Source: Accumulibacter sp. (GTDB lineage Bacteria > Pseudomonadota > Gammaproteobacteria > Burkholderiales > Rhodocyclaceae). From it: a stretch of DNA of 64,000 nt. The stretch lies in assembly GCF_023806625.1 (NCBI RefSeq), contig NZ_JAMTDX010000056.1, positions 1-64,000 of the forward strand, in the 5' to 3' direction. Numbering within the stretch: the first letter of the stretch is position 1; each line of letters opens with the position of its first letter. The notes under the pieces were generated by a model. That model was not told the DNA's origin and did not search any database. It was given only the letters and a program-made list of their open reading frames with translations. The position numbers were made by a program, and so were the translations under genes. Of the stretch, positions 10,307-21,033 are shown one piece after another.

Positions 10307-12486
10307 ATGCTCGACTCATCAGAAATCATCGCCCTCTGCCGGGCAGAACACGGCGACCCCTATGCCGTCCTCGGAATGCACACCGAAGGCGATGGAAGCG
10401 TCTGGGTGCGCAGCCTGCAGCCCGGCGCGCTGTCGGTGGCGGTCATCGACGCCAAGACCGGCCGTGCCGTCGCCGACCTGGAGCACCGGCAGATCGAAGG
10501 AGTGGAAGGCTTCTTCGAAGGCCTGATGCCGCGCCGGCGCAACCACTTCGCCTATCGCCTGCGCATCGAATGGCCAACCGGCGTGCAGGAAACCGACGAC
10601 CCCTACCGCTTCTGGACGGTTCTCGGCGAAATGGACGTCTGGCTGCTCGCCGAAGGCTCGCATCTGCGCCCCTTCGAGCGGCTCGGCGCGCATCTCAGGG
10701 AGATCGACGGCGTTGCCGGTACAGCGTTCGCCGTCTGGGCGCCGAACGCCCAGCGGGTCAGCGTCGTCGGTGACTTCAACTCCTGGGACGGACGTCGCCA
10801 CCCGATGCGCCTGCGCAGCGAATGCGGCGTGTGGGAGATCTTCATCCCCGGGGTGACCGCCGGCGCGCATTACAAATTCGAAATCCGCTCGCGCGACGGC
10901 TATCTGCTGCCGCTCAAGGCCGACCCCTACGGCTTTGCGGCCGAAATGCGCCCGTCGACCGCGTCGACGGTCGTCGATCTGCCGCTCCCCGTCGAACCGG
11001 CGTCGATGCCTGCCGGCGACCAGCTCGACGCACCGATGTCGGTCTATGAGGTGCACCTCGGCTCATGGCGGCGCGCCGACGACGGCGGATTCCCCGACTG
11101 GCAGAGGATCATCGACACGCTGATCCCCTACGTCGTCGACCTCGGCTTCACCCATCTCGAGCTGCTGCCGATCTCCGAGCACCCGTTCGACGGATCGTGG
11201 GGTTATCAGCCGCTCGGTCTCTACTCGCCGACGGCCCGCTTCGGCCCGCCAAGCGGCTTTCGGGCCTTCGTCGAGGCCTGCCACGTCGCCGGCCTGCACG
11301 TGATCATCGACTGGGTGCCGGCCCACTTCCCGACCGACGAGCACGGTCTCGGCCGCTTCGACGGCACGGCGCTCTTCGAGCACGAGGATCCGCGCGAAGG
11401 CATGCACCAGGACTGGGGCACGATGATCTACAACTTCGGCCGCCGTGAAGTCAGCAACTTCCTGATCGGCAACGCGCTGTTCTGGATCGAGCGCTACGGA
11501 ATCGACGGCCTGCGCGTCGACGCCGTCGCCTCGATGCTCTATCGCGACTACAGCCGTTCCGAAGGCCAGTGGCTGCCGAACATCTACGGCGGCCGCGAGA
11601 ACCTCGAAGCGGTCGCCTTCCTGCGCCGGGTCAATGAAGTGCTCGGCCAGGAGCATCCCGGCGCGTCGACCCACGCCGAGGAGTCGACCGCCTGGCCGAT
11701 GGTCAGCCGGCCGCCGGAAATGGGCGGACTGGGTTTCCACTACAAGTGGAACATGGGCTGGATGCACGACGTGCTCGACTACATGACCCGCGACCCGGTG
11801 CACCGCAAGTATCATCACAACCAGATGAGCTTCGGCATGATGTACGCGTTCAACGAGAACTTCATCCTGCCGCTCTCGCACGACGAAGTCGTCTATGGCA
11901 AGGGCTCGCTGCTCAGCAAGATGGCCGGCGACTACTGGCAGAAGTTCGCCAACCTGCGCTCGCTCTATGCGTTCATGTGGGCGCACCCGGGCAAGAAGCT
12001 GCTCTTCATGGGCGGCGAGATCGGCCAGTGGAACGAATGGAACCACGACATCTCGCTCGACTGGAACCTTCTCGAGTTCCCGCTGCACGCCGGGATTCGC
12101 GATCTGATCCGCGACCTCAACGGCGTCTACCGCAGCAACCCGGCGCTGCATCAGGTCGACTTCGAGCCGGCCGGATTCGAATGGATCGCCGCCGACGACG
12201 CCGAATGTTCCGTCTACGCCTTCGTCCGCTGGACGCGCGACCATTCACGAGCGCTGCTCTATGTCGGCAACTTCACCCCGGTCGTGCGCCACGGCTACCG
12301 GATCGGCGTACCGATGCCCGGTCTGTACAGGGAGCGGATCAACACCGATTCGCACCACTACGGCGGCAGCAACGTCGGCAACGGTCTCGAGCCGCTGTGG
12401 GCCGAGCAGGTTGCGGCGCACGGCCGCGACTGGTCGCTGAACCTGACGCTGCCGCCGCTCGGCGGTCTCTACCTCGAGTGGGTTCC

Positions 12487-12490
<4 letters not shown>
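10307..12490 (+). CDS. glgB: 1,4-alpha-glucan branching enzyme
   Basis: 727 residues, the long GlgB type. An N-terminal carbohydrate-binding module is followed by a second one ([20 protein letters not shown], about 145-165), then a GH13 barrel. Visible barrel motifs are [26 protein letters not shown] with the nucleophilic Asp (about 403), the acid Glu in HAEESTAW (about 459) and [13 protein letters not shown] (about 525-537). It introduces alpha-1,6 branches into glycogen. Start ATG is preceded by GAGGGAG. The last four bases overlap glgX (GTGA), indicating translational coupling. Confidence 0.96.
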
Positions 12491-14493
<2,003 letters not shown>

Positions 14494-14895
14494 GCCCGCA
14501 GGGCGCTCGCCGGCCTGTCCACTTTCCTCGCGGTCGAGCCGGAAGAGGCCGCGAGGACTTCGCGGATCGTTGCCGGACGTACCCAGTGCCACGAGACGAC
14601 ACCGGAGCAGCCATCGGCAGCCGGCACACGGTCGGCGCCGGTTGTCTATAACAAGAACTGTTTTGCGGGCAGGCAGGCGAATCCTTTTGTCGTGAGGACG
14701 GCCTGCTGAATGACGTCTGCCCGCGACCCGCCGCGCAATGGACACTCCACCAGACTGCTGATCGCCTCGCCCGACGGTCGATGACCGCCGGGCGATCTGC
14801 TGCCACAACACCGGAATCAGGACCTCGGGGCCGATACGACCTGAAGGTGTTCTGGCTTCGGCCGATTTCCGCAACACCGATCAGTTCGAGGAGGA
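14494..14895. other. Gap after glgX, no gene seen
   Basis: About 400 bases. An 8-bp inverted repeat (cctcgcgg / ccgcgagg, about 14534-14564) could be a weak terminator after glgX, though no T-run follows. Nothing else is supported. Confidence 0.4.
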
Positions 14896-15600
14896 ATGCT
14901 TCCACGCGTCGCAACCGTCATCTGCTGCTGGCCACTTCGGCGTGCCTGGCGATCAGCGTTCCCGTCATCGCCAAGGACCCGGCGACGGGAGCAGAACCGA
15001 CAGCGAAGGAACACCTCGGCAAGGCGATCTCTTTTCGACGCGAACCTGTCGGTCAATGCCAACCAGTCTTGTGCCACCTGCCGCGTCCCGGAAACCGGAT
15101 GGACCGGGCCCGAGTCAGCGATCGACGAGCACCGAGCGGTCTACGAGGGGTCGATTCCCGACGCCTTTGGCGACCGCAAGCTGCCGAGCGCCGCCTACGC
15201 GACGCAAAGCCCGATCCTGTTCATGAACCGCAAGGGCCTGTTCACCGGCGGCAACTTCTCGGACGGCCGGGCGACCGGCCAGCGGCCGCTGTTCACCGAT
15301 TACCCCTTCGACACCCTCGGGATTCCGCAAAACCCCGAGAACGCCGTGCATGTGAGCAATCCGAGCTTCGTTGACCCCGGGCTCGGCGGTTTCCTCGCCT
15401 CCCGCCCAGAGTATGCGGCCTACGCCGACGCGAACAGGGGCAAGCACAAGGTGCCGACGGTGCGCAACGTCGCCAACGGTCTTTCCGACGGAATCACCAA
15501 GGCCTACGGCCACAACGGCTAGTTCAAGACGCTCGCAGGAATCGTCAACTTGTACAACACGCGCGACGTCAAACCGACCTGCCCCGGCGACTACTGCCAG
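14896..15600 (+). pseudogene. Degraded cytochrome c peroxidase-like gene
   Basis: Behind a strong GAGGAGG site is a decayed di-haem peroxidase (CCP/MauG type). The secretion signal (LLLATSACLAISVPVIA) is in one frame. After a frameshift near 15030 the body continues in another with LFDANLSVNANQSCATCR, where the haem motif CxxCH has become CxxCR. Typical family text follows (FMNRKGLFTGGNFSDGRATG, HKVPTVRNVANG), then an in-frame TAG at 15520-15522. Readable sequence continues past it (FKTLAGIVNLYNTRDVKPTC) and ends where the convergent MutT-ThiE gene finishes. Two frameshifts, a lost haem ligand, a stop and a missing C-terminal half make function very unlikely. Confidence 0.85.
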
Positions 15601-16538
15601 CCGCGCATCAGAGCGACCCCGTGCGCGCCGTGACGCCACGCGATCTCGAGCAGTTCCGGGCGCAGGCCGCCGAGCGCGTAAACGGGCAGCGACGAATCGC
15701 CGGCGAGGCGCGAGAACTCGCCCCAGCCGATTCCCGAGCCACCGGGATGGCTCGGCGTCGCGAGGACCGGGCCGAGGACGACGAAGTCGACGCGGAGCGT
15801 CGCCGCGCGCGCGAGGTCGGCCGCGCTGTGGCACGAGGCGGCGACGCGTTCGCAGTCGGGTCGCTCGCCGACCCGCCAGAGACTCGCCGATGAGAGATGC
15901 ACGCCGTCGGCGCGAACCCGCCGGGCCAGATCGGCGTCGTCGTTGATCAGCACCCGCGCCGGTGGGTGGCGGCGGGCCAGCGCGACGACCGCTTCGGCGA
16001 AGCGCCGCCGATCGTCATCCGGCAGCCGCTTGTCGCGCACCTGGATCAGGCGCAGGCCGCGCGCCAGCGCACGCTCGACGCGCCGCAGCTCGGCGTCGAC
16101 TCCGTGCTCCTCGGCATCGGTCAGCGCGTACTCGGGCGGCAGCGCCAGCGCGTCGAGGATCGGGCCATTGGCCGGCAGGATCGGGCCGACGCTCGCCGCT
16201 ACCCCGGCGCGCTGCCAGGCGAAAGCGCTGTGCTCGATCGGCGCGATCTGCCCGTGCCACGAGCCGACGCGAAAGAAGCGCAGGCGCACCGTCGCGTGCG
16301 GATAGACGAACTCGCGACAGACCCACGGCCAGGCGCGGTCGACGACCACGCCGAGTTCCTCGTGCAGTTCGCGTTGCAAGGCTTCGCGCGCCGTCTCGCC
16401 GGGCTCGAGCTTGCCGCCCGGGAACTCCCAGTATCCGGCGTAGACCTTGCCGGGCGGTCGCTGCGCGAGCAGGAACTCGGGACTGGCCGGGTCGCCGCGC
16501 AGGATGACCGCGGCGGCGACTTCGGTGACCGCGCTCAT
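15591..16538 (-). CDS. Nudix hydrolase (MutT) fused to thiamine-phosphate-synthase-like domain
   Basis: 315 residues with two domains. Residues 1-130 are a MutT-type Nudix domain with the box GGKLEPGETAREALQRELHEELG (about 41-63), expected to hydrolyse oxidised dGTP. Residues about 140-315 resemble ThiE/TenI: RLIQVRDKRLP, ARVLINDDADLARRVRADGVHL and FVVLGPVLATPSHPG. The fusion is a known arrangement in beta- and gammaproteobacteria; the ThiE-like half is often presumed regulatory or degenerate, and whether it makes thiamine phosphate here is unknown. It converges on the peroxidase remnant and lies 37 bases downstream of the DUF815 ATPase on the same strand. Confidence 0.88.
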   Translation of the reverse strand: MSAVTEVAAAVILRGDPASPEFLLAQRPPGKVYAGYWEFPGGKLEPGETAREALQRELHEELGVVVDRAWPWVCREFVYPHATVRLRFFRVGSWHGQIAPIEHSAFAWQRAGVAASVGPILPANGPILDALALPPEYALTDAEEHGVDAELRRVERALARGLRLIQVRDKRLPDDDRRRFAEAVVALARRHPPARVLINDDADLARRVRADGVHLSSASLWRVGERPDCERVAASCHSAADLARAATLRVDFVVLGPVLATPSHPGGSGIGWGEFSRLAGDSSLPVYALGGLRPELLEIAWRHGAHGVALMRGWQ

Positions 16539-16575
16539 CGCCTGCCCGGGCGAGGCCGCCTGACCAGCGTGCCGC

Positions 16576-17502
16576 TCATCGACCCTTGGCCGGTCGCCGC
16601 CGCGCCGCGCGCGGTGCGCGCTCGGGCTGCGCGTTCTGGCGGCCTGCCCAGTCCCTGGCGAACTGCCAGGCGACCCGGCCGCTGCGCGAGCCGCGCTCGA
16701 GCGCCCAGTTCAGCGCGTCGCGTCCGGCGGCGGCGATCTGTTGGTCGTCACAGCCGAACGAGCGCAACCAGTGCGCGACGATGTCCAGATAGGCATCCTG
16801 GTCGAACGGGTAGAAGGAGAGCCACAGTCCGAAGCGCTCGGAGAGCGAAATCTTCTCCTCGATCGCCTCGCCGGGATGGATCTCCTCGCCGGCACGCCGG
16901 CTCTCGAGGTTCTCGGCGAAGTACTCGGGCATCAGGTGACGCCGGTTCGACGTTGCGTAAATCAGCACGTTCTCCGGCGGGGCGGCCAGCGAGCCGTCGA
17001 GGACGACCTTCAGCGCCTTGTAGCGCGCGTCGCCGGCCTCGAAGGAGAGGTCGTCGCAGAAGACGATGAAGCGCTCGGGGCGCCCGTCGATCAGCTCGAC
17101 GATGTCCGGCAGGTCGGTCAGGTCGCTTTTCTCGACCTCGATCACGCGCAGACCCGCGCCCGCGTACTCGTTGAGCAGCGCCCTGATCAGCGACGACTTG
17201 CCCGACCCGCGGGCTCCGGTGAGCAGCACGTTGTTCGCCGGACGACCGGTGACGAACTGGCGTGTGTTCGCGTCGATCCGCGCCTTCTGATCGTCGATGT
17301 CCCTGAGGTCGGAGAGCCGGATCGCCGGCAGGCGAGTGATCGGCTGCAGATAGCCGGCGCCGCGCTGCGTCCGCCAGCGGAACGCTTTCGCCGTGCTCCA
17401 ATCGGGCGCTCCGGCCGGGGGCGGCAGCAGCGCTTCGATCCGCTCGAGCAGCCGCTCGGCGCGGGCAAGAAAGGTCGCCAGTTCGCGGAATGGGTCGATC
17501 AT
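16576..17502 (-). CDS. DUF815 family AAA ATPase
   Basis: 308 residues. Walker A is LLTGARGSGKSSLIRALL (about 95-112) and Walker B is RFIVFCDDLSFE (about 143-154), followed by a sensor-like LIYATSNRRHLMPEY. This is the DUF815/YifB-unrelated AAA family found next to mutT in many betaproteobacteria; its client is unknown. The C-terminus is a basic Arg/Lys/Ala-rich tail (about 285-308) that could bind nucleic acid. It is divergent from mltA, with only 43 bases between the two starts, so promoters must overlap. Confidence 0.85.
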   Translation of the reverse strand: MIDPFRELATFLARAERLLERIEALLPPPAGAPDWSTAKAFRWRTQRGAGYLQPITRLPAIRLSDLRDIDDQKARIDANTRQFVTGRPANNVLLTGARGSGKSSLIRALLNEYAGAGLRVIEVEKSDLTDLPDIVELIDGRPERFIVFCDDLSFEAGDARYKALKVVLDGSLAAPPENVLIYATSNRRHLMPEYFAENLESRRAGEEIHPGEAIEEKISLSERFGLWLSFYPFDQDAYLDIVAHWLRSFGCDDQQIAAAGRDALNWALERGSRSGRVAWQFARDWAGRQNAQPERAPRAARRRPAKGR

Positions 17503-17545
17503 CGGGCGCTATACTCGCGGCTCGAAAAAAAACCGAACTCTAGCC

Positions 17546-18781
17546 ATGCGCAAAAGCCAAATCAAGGGTTCTTCGCTCGCCTGCGCGACGCTTCTCGCGA
17601 TCCTCCTCGCCGCCTGCGGCAGCGCGCCGCAGGCGCCCATTGTCGGCGCGACGCCGGCCGGCTGCCCGGTCTGTCCGCCCTGCCCACCCGCCGAGGCCGC
17701 CGCCGCGCAACCGCCGGCCCGCCCGTTGCAGGCGGCACGCTGGAGCGAGCTGCCCGGCTGGAACGACGACGACGTTGCCGCCGCCTGGCCGGCGTTCCTG
17801 AACTCGTGCCGGGCGCTCGCCGGACGCCCTCAGTGGCCGCAGTGGAAGGCCACCTGCGACGAAGCGAAAGCACTCACTGCGGCGAATGCGGCGACGCTGC
17901 GCCGCTTCTTCGAGTCGCGCCTGCAGCCCTGGCTGCTGACCAACCCAGACGGGACGACGAGCGGACTGATCACCGGTTACTACGAACCGCTGCTCCGCGG
18001 CTCGCGCACGCGCGCGAAGCCCTACCTGCAGCCGGTTCTCGGCGTCCCGACCGACCTGTTGACGATCGATCTGGCTGCGGTCGTTCCTGAACTGAAGAAC
18101 CTGCGCCTGCGCGGCCGGCTCCAGGGCAACCGCGTCGTCCCCTACTTCTCGCGCGCCGAGATCAGCGCTCACGAAGCCGACTACGCGAACCGCGCGCTGC
18201 TCTACGTCGACGACCCGGTCGAGTTCTTCTTCCTGCAGGTCCAGGGATCGGGACGGGTCAGGCTCCCCGACGGCAGCACCGTGCGACTCGCCTACGCCGA
18301 CCAGAACGGCCATCCGTACCAGTCGATCGGACGCGTGCTCGTGGACCGCGGCGAGCTGACCCTCGAGCAGGCGTCGATGGCCGGAATCAAGCAGTGGGCA
18401 CGAGCCAATCCGCGCAAGCTCGACGAACTGCTCAACGCCAACCCGAGCTACGTCTTCTTCCGTGAGCAGCCGCTCAAGGGCGGCGAAGGCGACGGACCGG
18501 TCGGGGCGCTCGGCGTCCCGCTGACCGCCGAACGGAGCATCGCCGTCGACCCGCGCCACGTGCCCCTCGGCGCTCCGGTCTTCCTGTCGACGACCCAGCC
18601 CGATTCGCCGGCGCCGCTGCGCCGCCTGGTCGTCGCCCAGGACAGTGGCGGTGCGATTCGCGGGGTCGTGCGCGCCGACCTGTTCTGGGGCTTTGGCGCT
18701 CAGGCGGGCAATCAGGCCGGCAGGATGCGACAGCAGGGGCAGATGTGGGTGCTTCTGCCGCCCGGCGCGGCACCAAAATAG
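17546..18781 (+). CDS. mltA: Membrane-bound lytic murein transglycosylase A
   Basis: 411-residue lipoprotein. The signal ends in the lipobox LLAACG (Cys about residue 24), placing it on the outer membrane facing the periplasm. The MltA barrel begins around 130 with GLITGYYEPLLRGSRTR, and the C-terminal 3D domain contains IAVDPRHVPLGAPVF and VVAQDSGGAIRGVVRADLFWG, including the catalytic Asp region. MltA cleaves peptidoglycan glycan strands to 1,6-anhydro products. The ATG at 17546 was chosen because it puts the signal peptide at the N-terminus; the open frame upstream encodes polar sequence antisense to the neighbour. Confidence 0.93.
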   Translation: MRKSQIKGSSLACATLLAILLAACGSAPQAPIVGATPAGCPVCPPCPPAEAAAAQPPARPLQAARWSELPGWNDDDVAAAWPAFLNSCRALAGRPQWPQWKATCDEAKALTAANAATLRRFFESRLQPWLLTNPDGTTSGLITGYYEPLLRGSRTRAKPYLQPVLGVPTDLLTIDLAAVVPELKNLRLRGRLQGNRVVPYFSRAEISAHEADYANRALLYVDDPVEFFFLQVQGSGRVRLPDGSTVRLAYADQNGHPYQSIGRVLVDRGELTLEQASMAGIKQWARANPRKLDELLNANPSYVFFREQPLKGGEGDGPVGALGVPLTAERSIAVDPRHVPLGAPVFLSTTQPDSPAPLRRLVVAQDSGGAIRGVVRADLFWGFGAQAGNQAGRMRQQGQMWVLLPPGAAPK

Positions 18782-18899
18782 ACTGCGGCCGGTGCGCGGC
18801 GCCCCTTGACGGTGCCCGCGACCCGCCGCGACGCACCAAAGCGGGGCGGCGCGCACCGCGACGAGTCGCTCGCTCTCGCGTTTTCAAGGGATTCTTTCC

Positions 18900-18915
18900 T
18901 GGAACGAAGCTTGCT
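18900..18915 (+). promoter_or_regulatory. Sigma-54 (RpoN) promoter for amt
   Basis: TGGAACG-AAGC-TTGCT matches the RpoN consensus TGGCACG-N4-TTGCW with one mismatch and has the invariant GG and GC ten bases apart. The expected start, about 12 bases after the GC, leaves a short leader before the amt ATG at 18948 with its AGGAGG site. Confidence 0.72.
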
Positions 18916-18947
18916 TCACGGCTGCAGCACGAATTTCAGGAGGATCC

Positions 18948-20150
18948 ATGGAAGCACTCAAGTCTGGTAGCGACGTTCTCTTCATCCTGCTCGGCGGCAT
19001 CATGGTGCTCGCCATGCACTCGGGATTCGCCTTCCTCGAACTCGGAACCGTCCGCAAGAAGAGCCAGGTCAACGCGCTGGTCAAGATCCTGACCGACTTC
19101 TCGGTGTCGACGATTGCCTACTTCTTCATCGGCTACGGCGTCGCCTACGGCATCGGCTTCCTTTCCAGCGCCGACACGCTCGTCGGGAAGAATGGCTACG
19201 AGCTGACCAGGTTCTTCTTCCTGCTCACCTTTGCCGCGGCGATCCCGGCGATCGTCTCGGGCGGCATCGCCGAGCGCGCGCGTTTCTACCCCCAGCTCGC
19301 CGCGACCTTCCTGATCGTCGGCTTCGTCTACCCGTTCTTCGAAAGCATCGCCTGGAACCAGGCGTTCGGCATCCAGGCGTGGCTCAAGGCAACCTGGGGC
19401 GAGGAATTCCACGACTTCGCCGGATCGATCGTCGTCCATGCGATGGGCGGCTGGATCGCGCTGCCGGCCGTGCTGCTGCTCGGCGCGCGCAGCGGGCGCT
19501 ACACGCGCGAAGGGCGGATCTCGGCGCATCCGCCGTCGTCGATCCCGTTCCTCGCACTCGGCGCGTGGATCCTGACCGTCGGCTGGTTCGGCTTCAACGT
19601 GATGAGCGCGCAGACGATCGACAAGATCTCCGGCCTCGTCGCGATGAACTCACTGATGGCCATGGCCGGCGGCACGCTGGTAGCGATGGTCGCCGGACGG
19701 AACGACCCGGGCTTCGTACACAACGGCCCGCTCGCCGGTCTGGTCGCCGTCTGCGCAGGCTCGGACATCATGCACCCGGTTGGTGCGCTGGTCGTCGGCG
19801 GCGTCGCCGGCGGCCTCTTCGTGGTGATGTTCACGCTGACCCAGAACCGCTGGAAGATCGACGACGTTCTCGGCGTCTGGCCGCTGCACGGGCTCTGCGG
19901 CGCATGGGGCGGGATCGCCGCCGGCATCTTCGGCAGCAGGGCGCTCGGCGGCCTCGGCGGCGTCAGCCTGATGGCCCAGCTGGCGCTGACCGGCCTGGCG
20001 ATCGCCGTCGCGCTGGCCGGCGGCGGCCTCGTCTATGGGCTGCTCAAGGCGGTCGTCGGCCTGCGCCTCGACCAGGAGCAGGAATACAACGGCGCCGACC
20101 TGTCGATCCACAGGATCACCGCGACTCCCGAGCGCGAGACGAACTGGTAG
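18948..20150 (+). CDS. amt: Ammonium transporter
   Basis: 400 residues, about eleven membrane segments, Amt/MEP/Rh family. FAAAIPAIVSGGIAERARF, DFAGSIVVHAMGG (first pore His, about 165) and VWPLHGLCGAWGG (second pore His, about 313) are the hallmark stretches. It conducts ammonium/ammonia across the inner membrane. The AGGAGG ribosome site is ideally placed and a sigma-54 promoter lies upstream, so expression under nitrogen limitation through NtrC is inferred. No glnK/glnB PII gene is adjacent, which is unusual, since amtB commonly follows glnK. Confidence 0.95.
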   Translation: MEALKSGSDVLFILLGGIMVLAMHSGFAFLELGTVRKKSQVNALVKILTDFSVSTIAYFFIGYGVAYGIGFLSSADTLVGKNGYELTRFFFLLTFAAAIPAIVSGGIAERARFYPQLAATFLIVGFVYPFFESIAWNQAFGIQAWLKATWGEEFHDFAGSIVVHAMGGWIALPAVLLLGARSGRYTREGRISAHPPSSIPFLALGAWILTVGWFGFNVMSAQTIDKISGLVAMNSLMAMAGGTLVAMVAGRNDPGFVHNGPLAGLVAVCAGSDIMHPVGALVVGGVAGGLFVVMFTLTQNRWKIDDVLGVWPLHGLCGAWGGIAAGIFGSRALGGLGGVSLMAQLALTGLAIAVALAGGGLVYGLLKAVVGLRLDQEQEYNGADLSIHRITATPERETNW

Positions 20151-20281
20151 CCCCTGGCAGCGGACGGCCGGAGCCCGGCTCCCGGCCCTTCGCGCTGCGA
20201 CCCGGTACGAAGCGCCAAGGAATCCGCTCGGCCAGCCTCGGCTCAGGGCTGGCCGCGGCGACTGCCGGACCCGACCGACGC

Positions 20282-20878
20282 TCAGCGGCCGAGCGAGCTG
20301 ACCACCTGCGAGAAGGTCTGCGCGACTTCGACCGACGGGGTCACGCCCATCAGCCGCTCGATATGGGCCAGCGAAAAGATTCCGCAGAGCACGTGATGGT
20401 CCTCCTCGTCGTGATCGACGACCAGGCAAAACGGCGAAGCCAGTTCCTTGAGTGCCGCCAGGACGTTGCCGACGCTCGCCGTGCGCACGTCGCGCAGGTG
20501 CATGACTTCGGCGTCGTCGTGCTTCTTGATCATCACCTCGCCGACCATCAGCTCACCCGGGCGGATGCCGAGCTGGTGCGCGACGGCCAGAGGGTGGTGT
20601 CCGCGGGTACTGGCTTCGCTGGCGATCCCGAGCAGATGATTCTGCCCGTCGGCGACGAGCAGGTACTGCGCGTGAGACAGACCCATGATCCGGTTCGCCT
20701 CGTCGAGCGACATGTCGTGACGCACGGTGATCGGCGTCAGGCGCTGGAAATCGGTCATCACCGAGAGCGCCGGCGAATGGACGTCCACCCGCTGTCTGGC
20801 GGGCGGTTGCGGCAGGTAGCAGGGGACCCCTCTCTGGAGTTTCGTCCAGGCGAGAGGCTTGAAGCGCGTCTCGGGCAT
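20282..20878 (-). CDS. CBS-domain protein
   Basis: 198 residues, ATG preceded by GAGGAAG. A pair of CBS motifs is visible: ITVRHDMSLDEANRIMGLSHAQYLLVADGQNHLLGIASE (about 50-90, split here only for description) and VMHLRDVRTASVGNVLAALK with FCLVVDHDEEDHHVLCGIFS (about 125-170). CBS pairs bind adenosine nucleotides and regulate attached or partner proteins; none is fused here. It lies tail-to-tail with amt but a functional link is not evident. Specific role unknown. Confidence 0.8.
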   Translation of the reverse strand: MPETRFKPLAWTKLQRGVPCYLPQPPARQRVDVHSPALSVMTDFQRLTPITVRHDMSLDEANRIMGLSHAQYLLVADGQNHLLGIASEASTRGHHPLAVAHQLGIRPGELMVGEVMIKKHDDAEVMHLRDVRTASVGNVLAALKELASPFCLVVDHDEEDHHVLCGIFSLAHIERLMGVTPSVEVAQTFSQVVSSLGR

Positions 20879-21033
20879 GGCTGAGCTTCCTCATCGTGGT
20901 TGGTCGTAACTGGGGAATTAAAGCATCGATCTTTCCCATCTGGCAAGTAAGCCCATTGCGAGGTTCCCGCGAGACGACAGATCCCCGCGGCTGCGCCGTC
21001 GTCCAGCCGGGCCGATCGCCGGCCGCTCGCCGA

